Shown here piece by piece: positions 16,658 through 26,274 of a stretch of DNA of 64,000 nt. The notes under the pieces are model-generated. The model was not told where the DNA came from, searched no databases, and was given only the letters and a program-made list of their open reading frames with translations. This stretch comes from Bifidobacteriaceae bacterium (GTDB taxonomy: Bacteria > Actinomycetota > Actinomycetes > Actinomycetales > Bifidobacteriaceae), in assembly GCA_022651005.1 (NCBI GenBank), contig JALCQD010000004.1, forward strand, positions 172,016-236,015, in the 5' to 3' direction. The stretch's first letter is position 1, and every line of letters starts with the position of its first letter. The position numbers and the translations under genes were made by a program.

Positions 16658-18595
16658 TCACACTTGATTCGCATCAAGTTTTTTGCGAAGCAGGCGGAGC
16701 GCGTTGACAACGACGATGAGGATGCTTGCTTCGTGCACGAGCATTCCCGACGCCATGTAGATGAAGCCCACAAACAGTCCGATGAAGAGGAACAGCACGG
16801 TTGCCAGTGCGATTCCGATGTTCTCTCGGGTGTTCGCCACGGTTGCTCGGGCGATGGAGTAGGCGGTCGGCAGCTTGGAAATATCCGAGTTGAGAAGCAC
16901 CACGTCGCTGATTTCGACGGCCGTGGCGGTCCCGTTGCCCATGGCGATTCCCAGATCGGAAGCTACGAGGGCAGGGCTGTCGTTGATGCCGTCGCCCACG
17001 AAGGCCACCTTCCTTCCCTGGCTTTGCAGCCGGGTGATGAAGTCTGCTTTGTCTTGGGGGAGAAGGCCGCCATGGGCCTCGTCGAGACCGAGCTGGCCGG
17101 CGATAGCGTCGACGGTTTCCTGACCGTCTCCAGAGAGCATGATGAGGTGCTTGATTCCGCGCTTGCGTAGCAGCTGCAGAGATGTGGCGGCAGTGTCGCG
17201 CACTGCGTCTCCGATTCCTGCAACGAGACTGAGCTGTCCGTCGGTAGCCGCGTAGACGGCGGAGAGACCCTGCGCTGCCCACGAGCGTACAGCGGCGTCA
17301 GTTTCGGAAGATACGGTGATGGATTCCGCTGCCATAAGCGCCGCGTTGCCGATGGCGAGTGTGTGCCCGTCCACTGTGGCCACGATGCCCTTGCCGGCGA
17401 CCACATGCGTTTCGCTTACCGCCGGTAGGTGTGCAGGATTGATCCCGTACCGCGATTGCGCGTGGGCGACGATTGCGGTGGCGAGTGGATGGGATGACTC
17501 ATGCTCGGCGGTGGCGACGAGACGCCATGCCTGGGTGGCATCATCGCCAAATTCCTGTGCCTGCACCACTGAGGGGTTTCCGGTGGTCAGAGTGCCGGTT
17601 TTGTCGAAAACGATGGTGTCCACTTCGCTGAGGTTCTGCAGCATCTGTGCACCCTTGGCAAGAACGCCATGCCGTGCACCCAGGCCGATCCCCGCCACGT
17701 TGGATACCGGGACGCCAATAACCAGCGCTCCAGGGCAGCCAAGCACGAGGATGGTGATGGCCAAGCGAACGTCGCGTGTCACGATGCCGACGACAAGGGC
17801 AATGAACAGTACCACGGGCGTGTAGTACTTTGCGAAGCGGTCGATGAACCTCTGAGCACCGGTCTTGGAATCCTCTGCTTCTTCCACCAGCTCGATGATC
17901 TTGCCAAAAACGGTGTCTTCACCCACCTTCGTGGCCTGCACCACGATGGTGCCGTCAGTGAGGCTTGTGCCGGCGAAGACTTCGTCGCCGTGTGCGCCGT
18001 TTGCTCCCGCTGTCTTGTGGCGGGGCCGCGGCTCCCCGGTGACGCTCGCCTCGTCAAGGTGGCCGTCACCAAACACAATCTGGCCGTCCACGGGAACCTG
18101 CGATCCCGTTTTCACAAGCAGGTAGTCGTCTACGTCAATCTCGTCTATATCAACCTCTTCGGCGTCGCGGTCAGTGGGTGAGGTGATGCGCAGCGCAGTC
18201 TGAGGCGCCATCTGCGTGAGGTCTTTGATGGCGGAGCGGGTACGAGACAGCGTCGCGTCCTCGATGACCTCGCCGAGCAGGAACAGCCAGGTGACGATGC
18301 CGGCTTCGCTGAACTCTCCGATGATGAGGGCACCCAAGACGGCCACGCTCACCAGCAGCTCAATGGAGACCACTTTGAACTTGAGCGAATTAATGGCTTT
18401 GATGATCAGCGGAATCAATCCCACAATTCCGACGGCTGCGTACAGAACCGAGCTGACGATCTTCCACGCGCCCAAAGCGGTGGGGACGAGTGCCGCGAGC
18501 GCGTACTGCGCCACGAGTGCGAGGGCCACGGCCACCGTCATGCTGATGACGATGCTGCGTTTGTGTTGTGTAAAGAATTTCTGTAGTGCAAGCAT
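16658..18595 (-). CDS. P1B-type heavy-metal ATPase with unusual CPG motif
   Basis: The 645-aa membrane pump has about eight hydrophobic segments. It carries the actuator motif SVTGEPRP, the phosphorylation motif DKTGT near residue 328, the P1B-specific SSHPLA, and the hinge GDGINDSPAL near 533. The metal-site motif in the sixth helix reads GCPGAL (Cys near 286), not the CPC of copper or zinc pumps or the SPC of others, so metal specificity is uncertain. No HMA domain is fused at the N-terminus; a separate one is encoded next door. AAAGGAGAAAG precedes the ATG. A Dps-like neighbour makes iron or a redox-active metal plausible, but this is inference. Confidence 0.9.
   Translation of the reverse strand: MLALQKFFTQHKRSIVISMTVAVALALVAQYALAALVPTALGAWKIVSSVLYAAVGIVGLIPLIIKAINSLKFKVVSIELLVSVAVLGALIIGEFSEAGIVTWLFLLGEVIEDATLSRTRSAIKDLTQMAPQTALRITSPTDRDAEEVDIDEIDVDDYLLVKTGSQVPVDGQIVFGDGHLDEASVTGEPRPRHKTAGANGAHGDEVFAGTSLTDGTIVVQATKVGEDTVFGKIIELVEEAEDSKTGAQRFIDRFAKYYTPVVLFIALVVGIVTRDVRLAITILVLGCPGALVIGVPVSNVAGIGLGARHGVLAKGAQMLQNLSEVDTIVFDKTGTLTTGNPSVVQAQEFGDDATQAWRLVATAEHESSHPLATAIVAHAQSRYGINPAHLPAVSETHVVAGKGIVATVDGHTLAIGNAALMAAESITVSSETDAAVRSWAAQGLSAVYAATDGQLSLVAGIGDAVRDTAATSLQLLRKRGIKHLIMLSGDGQETVDAIAGQLGLDEAHGGLLPQDKADFITRLQSQGRKVAFVGDGINDSPALVASDLGIAMGNGTATAVEISDVVLLNSDISKLPTAYSIARATVANTRENIGIALATVLFLFIGLFVGFIYMASGMLVHEASILIVVVNALRLLRKKLDANQV
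16664..16677. promoter_or_regulatory. FNR-type box upstream of the HMA-dps-fnr unit
   Basis: TTGAT-TCGC-ATCAA is a perfect match to the FNR consensus TTGAT-N4-ATCAA. It lies 66-79 bases upstream of the HMA gene start, inside the last codons of the P-type ATPase gene. The nearby regulator has the FNR-type recognition helix. Confidence 0.75.
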
Positions 18596-18648
18596 TGCTT
18601 TCTCCTTTGTTCTGGTTCATAACTTACGGGTGGAGAGCGGGAGGGAAG

Positions 18649-18662
18649 TTGACGGTCATCAA
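18649..18662. promoter_or_regulatory. FNR-type box upstream of the P-type ATPase gene
   Basis: TTGAC-GGTC-ATCAA differs by one base from the FNR consensus. It is 54-67 bases upstream of the ATPase start, close to the spacing of the other box from its gene, and lies in the divergent region shared with the FNT gene. Confidence 0.65.
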
Positions 18663-18839
18663 GAAAAGGAAAATACTCAAATTATTCTTTGGATAGAGGT
18701 CTCTTGCGCGCACTGTGACGAAGCTCTCATGGTCTGTGACAGCGTGAAATCGTTGGAATAACAGCGAACCTGGAAGGTGTGAGCGAGGTCATACAGCTGA
18801 AAGCTGGCGCAATGATGCGTTCTCTGAGAGCCTGACACC

Positions 18840-19877
18840 GTGGAGATGCGATTAGACAAGAATATTGAGACCCTTACCATTACGACCGAAGGGCCCGTCA
18901 CCGTGGAACAGGGTGGCGGGGATTCAGCGAGCGGGGTCGATCAGCCAGCGCCACCTCTGCACCCGCTTTTCCCGGGACGCAGATTTATCAGCACTGTGTT
19001 GGATGTGCTCGACAGTAAGCAGGAGATGACGGGCCGCCTCATCGGCAAGTATTTGCAGCGGGCCACCATGGCGGGCTTCTTCGTCGGCATTTTCTTTACA
19101 ACGTATTTTGCGCTCGTGGCGCGCTTCGCCGCGATGCCGGATGTTCCAGGCGCCGCCCTCGTGGGCAAGGTCCTCGGCTCGCTGACCTTCGGCTGGGCTC
19201 TCGTACTCATCTATTACACGAATTCCGAGCTGCTGACGTCCAACATGATGGTGGTGAGCATCGGCGCTTATCACAGACGCATCACGTGGCTGCGCTCGCT
19301 GAAGATTCTCGGTCTCTGCCTCGTTGGCAATCTGCTCGGCGGCCTTGTCATTGCAGTGCTGATGCGTTTCTCAAGCATTATTGACGGCGACATTCTCGCG
19401 CAGATGGTATCTGCGGCAACCATGAAAACCGGCTATCTCACTCAGGGGATTGGCGGTATCACGGACCTGTTTGTGAGAGCGATTCTCTGTAACTTCTGCA
19501 TCAACATCGCCATGCTCATGGTCTACAACGGCAAACTCACCAACGACTTCACAAAGTGCGTCATCATGGTGGTCGCTGTCTTCGTTTTCGCCTTCCTGGG
19601 GCTTGAGCATTCCATTGCCAATTCTGTGCTGTTCCTCATCGTTGGGTTGCATGGCGCTATTGATCCGTGGCTGGCCATCGGCAGCATTGCCGTCACGATT
19701 CTGGGGAATTTCGTGGGAGGAGGCCTGCTCATAGGCCTCAACTTTGCCGTGATGAACGACGAGGAGCGACATCGTCATCCTCTGTCGCGCCTGGCGCACA
19801 ACGGTTCCAAAACGCTTGGTGACTTTGAGGACTTTGAGGATTTCGAGAACGAGGATCCCGCACAATCTCAGAGATAA
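18840..19877 (+). CDS. formate/nitrite transporter (FNT family) channel
   Basis: The 345-aa protein has six predicted helices and the FNT landmarks: YYTNSELLTSNMMV in the first half, RAILCNFCINIAM before helix 5, and GLEHSIAN near residue 256, whose His is the central channel residue. The family conducts formate, nitrite, hydrosulfide or related weak acids across the membrane. The N-terminal 45 residues and an acidic C-terminal tail (repeats of DFEDFE) extend beyond the core. The start is GTG at 18840; an ATG two codons later is possible. It diverges from the P-type ATPase gene. Formate export would fit a fermentative bifid-shunt organism. Confidence 0.85.
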   Translation: MEMRLDKNIETLTITTEGPVTVEQGGGDSASGVDQPAPPLHPLFPGRRFISTVLDVLDSKQEMTGRLIGKYLQRATMAGFFVGIFFTTYFALVARFAAMPDVPGAALVGKVLGSLTFGWALVLIYYTNSELLTSNMMVVSIGAYHRRITWLRSLKILGLCLVGNLLGGLVIAVLMRFSSIIDGDILAQMVSAATMKTGYLTQGIGGITDLFVRAILCNFCINIAMLMVYNGKLTNDFTKCVIMVVAVFVFAFLGLEHSIANSVLFLIVGLHGAIDPWLAIGSIAVTILGNFVGGGLLIGLNFAVMNDEERHRHPLSRLAHNGSKTLGDFEDFEDFENEDPAQSQR

Positions 19878-20024
19878 TGCGATATTTCACCGTGGGTAAA
19901 CATCGGGACTAAGACCCCGGAATACCTATTGAGGGAAGTGACACAGCAAGTGGAGCTCGCGAGGGCTTCGGTAGTGGCGCAGTGCACTACTCTCCAATTG
20001 ATTGTGAAAGGAATTGTGATAACA

Positions 20025-20531
20025 ATGGCAATGCTTCCAGCACTTTTCGATGACACTGTAATGAATGATGTTTTCTCGGATCCTTTCTTTACACAGGCCG
20101 CTCCGGGCGGCTTCGCACAGGTGCTTGCGCCGAACACCATGAGCACTGACATCAAGGAAACCGATCATGGATACGATCTCACCATCGACATGCCCGGTTT
20201 TACGAAGTCAGATATTTCGGTCAACGTGGACGGCGGCTACCTCACGGTATCCGCAGCTCGTTCTCAGCAACATGAGGATCACGGTGGCAACGGCGAAGGC
20301 AAAGGTAACGACGCTCAGACGCATGATGAGAAGAACAATGCGGCTGCGACAGATACTTATCTGCGTCGCGAACGCTACGTCGGGTCGTGCTCGCGCAGCT
20401 ACTACGTGGGTGATGGCATCACCAACAAGGACGTCACGGCACGCTACGAAAACGGTACGTTGCGTGTGAGCGTCCCCAAGATGGATCAAGCTTCCGTCAC
20501 CGCCGCCGATCGCGTACAGATCGAAGGCTGA
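20025..20531 (+). CDS. second Hsp20-family small heat-shock protein
   Basis: The 168-aa protein is a paralogue of the Hsp20 at 13.4 kb. The N-terminus (MLPALFDDTVMNDVFSDPFF) and the alpha-crystallin core (DLTIDMPGFTKSDISVNVDG, RYENGTLRVSVPK) match. It differs by a hydrophilic insertion of about 30 residues rich in His, Gly, Asn and Asp in the loop before TYLRRERYVG. I chose the ATG at 20025 with AAAGGAATTG upstream, although the frame extends to a TTG at 19929. No clear HAIR site is seen upstream, so the two copies may be regulated differently. Confidence 0.88.
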   Translation: MAMLPALFDDTVMNDVFSDPFFTQAAPGGFAQVLAPNTMSTDIKETDHGYDLTIDMPGFTKSDISVNVDGGYLTVSAARSQQHEDHGGNGEGKGNDAQTHDEKNNAAATDTYLRRERYVGSCSRSYYVGDGITNKDVTARYENGTLRVSVPKMDQASVTAADRVQIEG

Positions 20532-20760
20532 CGGTTCGTCGACGAATAAGAATAAGGCGGAAGGAGACCGCGTGAAAGATACATGCACATGTCTGCGGCG
20601 CGTCTCTCGTACTATGAGACACCGCCACATCTCGCCGCGTCGCGGGGCCCAGATTTTGGGTGACTTTGAATGACTACGTCACATAAGTCGGGCCGCTAGA
20701 GGCAGTTCGCGACCCTGCCGCGCAGCGTGATGATAAGTAAATGCAGTCATAATTGAGAAG
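20532..20760. other. intergenic region without recognisable gene
   Basis: Between hsp20-2 and the terminator before ddh I see no open frame with coding character, no RNA-gene signature and no strong repeat. Confidence 0.5.
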
Positions 20761-20800
20761 AAGCCGGGTTGGGGTGAAAACCCCTGACCCGGCTTTTTGC
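20761..20800 (+). terminator. Rho-independent terminator
   Basis: AAGCCGGGT and ACCCGGCTT form the base, with an inner GGGGT/ACCCC helix and a GAAA-type loop, followed by T5. It closes the second hsp20 unit and insulates ddh. Confidence 0.85.
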
Positions 20801-20913
20801 ATATGCTCACTTTTCGTAGCATAAATATGGTAAAAACAACGTGTGAATGCAGGATCCTGCATCGATGCACAGAGTTGTGTGCACGTGGGGACACGTTGGA
20901 GCTAAGGAGCATT

Positions 20914-21897
20914 ATGGCCATCAAAATCGGAATCCTCGGATATGGCAACTTGGGGCGCGGCGCGGAAGCAGCCGTCGCACAGAATGACGATATGGAGCTT
21001 GTGGGCATCTTTACGCGTCGTGACCCCTCGGGCGTGCAAGCGGCGACGGCAGGCGTTCCCGTCCGCTCTGCCGACGACTTGCTCGCCGGCGATCCTTTGG
21101 ACATCGACGTTCTGGTAATCTGCGGTGGTTCTGCCACCGACCTGCCCGAGATGACACCGAAATATGCCGCCTTATACAACGTCATCGACAGCTTCGATAC
21201 CCACGCGCACATTCCGCAGCACTTCGCCACCGTTGACAAGGAGGCGGGGGAGAACGGCCACGTGGCGCTCATCTCAAGCGGATGGGACCCGGGCCTGTTC
21301 TCGTTGAATCGTCTGTTTGGAAACTGCTTTATTCCGCAGGGCAAGGACTACACCTTCTGGGGGCCGGGCGTGAGCCAGGGGCACTCAGACGCTACGCGCC
21401 GCATTGAGGGCGTTGCCGATGCGCGTCAATACACGCTGCCGGTCGAGAAGGCGCTCGACGAGGTGCGCTCTGGCTCCAACCCCGATCTCACGACGCGTGA
21501 AAAGCACACGCGCGAGGTCTTCGTAGTGGCAGAGCCAGGTGCTGACCATGCGGCCATCACCAAGGAAATCGTAGAGATGCCAAACTACTTCGACGAGTAC
21601 GACACCACGGTTCATTTCATCTCTCAGGAGGAGATGGATCGCGATCACTCGGGGCTTCCCCACGGTGGCTTCGTGCTGCGCTCGGGCAAGATGGCGTCCG
21701 GTGCCACCAGCGTTATCGAGTATTCGCTCAAGCTTGATTCCAACCCCGACTTCACCTCGAGCGTGATGTTGGCCTACGCCCGCGCCGTTGCGCGCTTGAG
21801 CGCTGAAGGGCAGAAGGGCTGCCGCACAGTGTTCGACGTGGCGCCGGCATATCTCTCGGCTCACGAAGGAGCGTATCTGCGCAGTCACTTCCTGTGA
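20914..21897 (+). CDS. ddh: meso-diaminopimelate D-dehydrogenase
   Basis: The 327-aa NADPH-dependent enzyme makes meso-diaminopimelate in one step from tetrahydrodipicolinate and ammonia. It has an N-terminal Rossmann motif GILGYGNLGRGAE, the conserved VICGGSATDLPE, SFDTHAHIP and SSGWDPGLFSLNR substrate-region motifs, and HGGFVLRSG in the C-terminal domain. Length fits the C. glutamicum type. TAAGGAG lies 7 bases before the ATG at 20914; upstream in-frame codons have no Ddh-like sequence. dapE of the succinylase route and lysA are also in this window, so the organism probably has two ways to DAP. Confidence 0.93.
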   Translation: MAIKIGILGYGNLGRGAEAAVAQNDDMELVGIFTRRDPSGVQAATAGVPVRSADDLLAGDPLDIDVLVICGGSATDLPEMTPKYAALYNVIDSFDTHAHIPQHFATVDKEAGENGHVALISSGWDPGLFSLNRLFGNCFIPQGKDYTFWGPGVSQGHSDATRRIEGVADARQYTLPVEKALDEVRSGSNPDLTTREKHTREVFVVAEPGADHAAITKEIVEMPNYFDEYDTTVHFISQEEMDRDHSGLPHGGFVLRSGKMASGATSVIEYSLKLDSNPDFTSSVMLAYARAVARLSAEGQKGCRTVFDVAPAYLSAHEGAYLRSHFL

Positions 21898-21927
21898 TGC
21901 CTGTGATGACGGAGTGAGATAGATATA

Positions 21928-21961
21928 AAAGAACCCAGCACAATGAAGTGCTGGGTTCTTT
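21928..21961. terminator. bidirectional Rho-independent terminator
   Basis: The arms AAAGAACCCAGCAC and its exact complement enclose the 6-base loop AATGAA between the convergent ddh and tRNA-fMet genes, with A-rich and T-rich ends. Confidence 0.88.
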
Positions 21962-21964
21962 ATT

Positions 21965-22041
21965 TGGTAGCGGGGTCAGGATTTGAACCTGAGACCTCTG
22001 GGTTATGAGCCCAGCGAGCTACCGAGCTGCTCCACCCCGCG
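21965..22041 (-). tRNA. initiator tRNA-fMet (CAT)
   Basis: The 77-nt cloverleaf on the minus strand has anticodon CAT and an encoded CCA. Two initiator hallmarks are visible: three G-C pairs next to the anticodon loop (GGG/CCC) and an unpaired first acceptor position (C1 against U72). Confidence 0.93.
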
Positions 22042-22194
22042 ACGGCTGCTTCAAGCAGCTCCACCTACTTTACACAGGATGTGCGTTCTGTCAAACGCGG
22101 GTTTCGCATCAGCTGAATTCTGAAGAGGTGAATCGCTCAGCTCACGGCTCATGGCACCCTTGTAATGTCTGGCGGGGCACTGTATGAATAACGT

Positions 22195-23226
22195 ATGCCA
22201 ATCAAGGTTCCAGACGGTCTCCCCGCGAAAGAGATACTCGACTCCGAACGCATCTTTGCTCTCGAAAAAGACGCTGCGGAGCGTCAGCGTGTCAGGCCTC
22301 TGCGGATTGTCATCCTCAATCTCATGCCAAAGAAAGTTGAGACGGAGACGCAGCTTCTGCGCCTTATCTCGAAATCGCCTCTGCAGGTAGACATCGATTT
22401 CATGAAGACGTCCACGCACGAATCGTCTCATGTGAGCCATGATCATCTCGTCAAGTTCTATGAGAACCCCAGTGAGTTCAAAGACAATTACTACGATGGC
22501 TTTATCATTACCGGAGCGCCTGTAGAGCATCTTGACTTTGAGGATGTGGACTATTGGGACGAGTACCGTTCCATCCTCGATTGGGCATCGACACACGTCT
22601 TTTCCACGCTGTACCTGTGCTGGGGTGCGATGGGTGCGCTCTATGCAAAATACAATATTCGTAAAGTCGTCGAACCTAAAAAGATCTTCGGTATTTTTCC
22701 CCAGCGTCTCATGGACGAATACTGCTTCATCACCAACGGCTTCGATGAGATTAGCCTGCAGCCTCATTCTCGCGTCGCGAGCATCAACGAGGAGGATCTT
22801 GCGCAGCACCCGGAACTTCAGGTGCTCACCTATGGCGAGGAATCGGGTCCTGGTCTGCTCGCCACCCGAGACTTCTCGGAAGTCTTTAGCCTCGGCCACT
22901 GGGAGTATGCCAAGTACACGCTCGCGGAGGAATACGAGCGGGACATGAAGCGCGGTCTCGACAACGTCCCCTTCCCGAAGAACTACTATCCGCATGACGA
23001 TCCGAGTCTTGAGCCGCTCTTCTCGTGGCGTGCCCATGCGAATCTGTTGTTCCGCAACTGGCTGAACTGGGTCTACCAAACCACGCCGTATGCGCTGGAA
23101 GAGATTCCAGATCTCAAAGCGAACGGACGTCTTGGAACAGAACGTGATTTGCGTCACAATCCAGGGTCACCACGCTCGGATGCTTTCACGCCCTTCAATG
23201 GGACGAGCTACGGAATGAAGTCGTAG
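22195..23226 (+). CDS. metA: homoserine O-acyltransferase (MetA family, probably acetyl-CoA specific)
   Basis: This 343-aa glutamine-amidotransferase-fold enzyme acylates homoserine, the first committed step of methionine synthesis. Catalytic Cys142 is in LCWGAMG, with His235 and Glu237 in GHWEYAKY; LRIVILNLMPKK is the N-terminal MetA signature. Residue 111 is Glu (GAPVEHL). In studied MetA proteins Glu at this position goes with acetyl-CoA and Gly with succinyl-CoA, so acetyltransferase activity is more likely than the usual annotation. An ATG 11 bases upstream is in another frame. It lies upstream of the ATP synthase operon; no SAM riboswitch was seen. Confidence 0.92.
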   Translation: MPIKVPDGLPAKEILDSERIFALEKDAAERQRVRPLRIVILNLMPKKVETETQLLRLISKSPLQVDIDFMKTSTHESSHVSHDHLVKFYENPSEFKDNYYDGFIITGAPVEHLDFEDVDYWDEYRSILDWASTHVFSTLYLCWGAMGALYAKYNIRKVVEPKKIFGIFPQRLMDEYCFITNGFDEISLQPHSRVASINEEDLAQHPELQVLTYGEESGPGLLATRDFSEVFSLGHWEYAKYTLAEEYERDMKRGLDNVPFPKNYYPHDDPSLEPLFSWRAHANLLFRNWLNWVYQTTPYALEEIPDLKANGRLGTERDLRHNPGSPRSDAFTPFNGTSYGMKS

Positions 23227-23640
23227 GGTTTCGAAATATTTAGGAATCTGGACATGAAACCAGCAAATTTTCCAGCGCTGGAACATACTATGATCCCAGT
23301 AATAACGCCATTCTTGCAAAAGGGCGAGGGGTCGTCATAAGCTGGGGCAACAAGTCAAAATAAGAAATCTCAGAGGGGTGCACACCACGCCCCAACAGGT
23401 ATCTCGAGATACACGCGAGACGGGTAGCGGGGTGATTAGCGCACTTCGCGAAATGGGGCTACACTCCATCACGTCGTCACCGTGTTGCGTTCACAAAACT
23501 CATTACAACGGTTTTGTTGAGCGCAGTGCGCGCGTCGCATGGTTTCAAAGAAACTACTGAGAAACAAACATGACTCATTGAGCCGTAAGCTTGGGGCTGT
23601 GCTGCCGGTGGCAGACAACGCTGAGTTTCAGGAGGTGGAA
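23227..23640. other. 414-bp leader/intergenic region before atpB
   Basis: No atpI-like gene is found here. Small frames lack coding character. TTCCAGCGCTGGAA, a 14-bp perfect palindrome near 23271-23284, lies just before a TACTAT sequence that could be a -10 box. The last bases carry the AGGAGGTGG ribosome-binding site of atpB. Confidence 0.5.
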
Positions 23641-24763
<1,123 letters not shown>

Positions 24764-24808
24764 TCGTAGAAGAACGAACATAATCGAAAGATTCGAAAGG
24801 AGGACACC

Positions 24809-25348
24809 TTGGAGACACTAGCTGTTAGCGGCACGGACTTGTTCCTGCCCAAGAGCTACGACATCATTTGGTCGTTGGTCATCCTGGTCATCCTTGCGCT
24901 GTTCTTCTACAAGTACTTCCTGCCTAAGTTCCAGCACATCTTCGATGAGCGCGCCGAGAAGATTCAGGGCGGCATCGATAAGGCTGAAGAGGCTCAGAAG
25001 GAAGCGCTCGAGGCGAAGAAGAAGTACGAGGACAGGCTCGGCAACGCTCGCGTTGAGGCATCCAAGATTCGCGATGATGCTCGTGCAGAGGCATCGCATA
25101 TCGTGTCGGATGCACGCGCCAAGGCGGAAACTGAGGCTGCGCAAGTCACTGCGAACGCACAGAAGTCCATCGAGTCCCAACAGCAGCAGGCTTTGGTGAG
25201 CCTCAAGAGCGAGGTCGGCGTTCTCGCCACCGCGCTTGCAGGCAAGATTCTTGGATCCAAGCTTGACGACACGGCGGTTCAGTCCGACATGATCGATTCG
25301 ATGATTTCGGATATCGACTCGGACAAGTCCGCTACGTCGGCCAAGTGA
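24809..25348 (+). CDS. atpF: F1Fo ATP synthase subunit b
   Basis: The 179-aa peripheral stalk subunit has one N-terminal membrane helix (about residues 18-36, IIWSLVILVILALFFYKYF). A long charged coiled-coil follows, rich in Ala, Glu and Lys (KAEEAQKEALEAKKKYEDRL). The start codon is TTG, supported by a strong AAAGGAGG 6 bases upstream. The dimer links subunit a to F1. It is followed closely by atpH, the delta subunit it binds. Confidence 0.94.
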   Translation: METLAVSGTDLFLPKSYDIIWSLVILVILALFFYKYFLPKFQHIFDERAEKIQGGIDKAEEAQKEALEAKKKYEDRLGNARVEASKIRDDARAEASHIVSDARAKAETEAAQVTANAQKSIESQQQQALVSLKSEVGVLATALAGKILGSKLDDTAVQSDMIDSMISDIDSDKSATSAK

Positions 25349-25372
25349 TCAAGTAGATCGGGGTAGGTGAGT

Positions 25373-26194
25373 ATGCACGGAGAAACGTCGCTGAGTTCCG
25401 AACGCGAAGCTCGGCAGAAGTTTGCCGAACAGATTCGTACTGCCGGCGCCGCGGCACGCGAAGTGGGCGAGCAACTTTTCAGTTTCTCGGCCCTTCTCGA
25501 CCAGACCGCGTCTGTTGAGCGTGCGATCACGGATCCTTCCCGCCCTGCTGCGGATAAGATCACGGTTGTCAATGACCTGCTCGCTGGTTCGGCTGCACAG
25601 GAGCTGACGGGTGAGATTCTCAAGGATCTCGCAGCCCGTCGCTGGAGTCGTGTGGATCACATCAGCAACGCCGTGGAAGACCTTGCCATTGACTGCATCC
25701 TGTCGGCTGCAGACGCGGCCAAGGTCACGGATACGGTGGCGCTCGAGCTGGCTCAGATTCACTCTGCGATTCTCAATCTCCCAGTGGTCCGTCAGCGGCT
25801 GTCGGATACTCGCGCAACCGCACAGGCACGCGTGAAGTTCTTCCACGAGCTGTTTGACGACCAGCACCTCAACGATCTCACGGTCGTTCTCGCAGAGCAC
25901 GCAACGCGTGAACTGCGCCAACGCCGTTTTGCCTCCACCATTCAGTGGTTGGTGGCAAAGGTCTCTGAGCATATGGGGGAATCGGTGGTCACCGTCACTT
26001 CGGCGGTTGCCCTGAGCGACTCCCAGGTCCAGCGCATCGTTGACATTTACACCCGCAAGATGGGGCGCCCGGTTCATGTGAACCAGGTGATCGACGCTCG
26101 GGTCATGGGCGGAATGAGGATTCAGGCTGGTTCTGAGGTTACCGATAACACGGTGGTCGCACAGCTGAGCAACCTCAAGCGCATGGTCAAGTAG
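25373..26194 (+). CDS. atpH: F1Fo ATP synthase subunit delta
   Basis: The 273-aa protein is the long actinobacterial form of the delta subunit, which joins the b-stalk to the top of F1. The C-terminal delta signature is MGRPVHVNQVIDARVMGGMRIQAG. The N-terminal helical domain begins HGETSLSSEREARQKFAEQ. I preferred the ATG at 25373 to a GTG two codons earlier because MHGETS-like starts are what I recall for close relatives; either is possible. It is longer than the roughly 180-aa E. coli protein, as usual in this phylum. Confidence 0.92.
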   Translation: MHGETSLSSEREARQKFAEQIRTAGAAAREVGEQLFSFSALLDQTASVERAITDPSRPAADKITVVNDLLAGSAAQELTGEILKDLAARRWSRVDHISNAVEDLAIDCILSAADAAKVTDTVALELAQIHSAILNLPVVRQRLSDTRATAQARVKFFHELFDDQHLNDLTVVLAEHATRELRQRRFASTIQWLVAKVSEHMGESVVTVTSAVALSDSQVQRIVDIYTRKMGRPVHVNQVIDARVMGGMRIQAGSEVTDNTVVAQLSNLKRMVK

Positions 26195-26274
26195 GTAGAA
26201 CACGCACCACATAGTGCGTTGCCTCCTGCGGGGCGAATGACAGATTTTAGTAAAGGAAAGATAAGGAGTGATTC

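Noticed and set aside
18840..19877. FNR-type box directly before the FNT gene
   Set aside because: No TTGAT-N4-ATCAA-like site occurs within 170 bases of the FNT start; only the shared divergent box at 18649 exists, nearer the ATPase gene.
19878..20024. HAIR or CIRCE operator before the second hsp20
   Set aside because: A TTGAGG at 19929 has no matching ACTCAA half at the right spacing, and no GAGTGCTAA-type CIRCE was found.
22042..22194. SAM riboswitch before metA
   Set aside because: The region is only about 150 bases, between tRNA-fMet and metA, and shows no SAM-I or SAM-IV core pattern or terminator switch.
22051..23157. 368-codon minus-strand frame opposite metA
   Set aside because: metA has its complete catalytic triad; the antisense frame looks like a shadow.
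23378..23560. 60-codon frame in the atp leader, as a possible atpI
   Set aside because: AtpI is a two-to-four-helix membrane protein; this frame has no hydrophobic segment.
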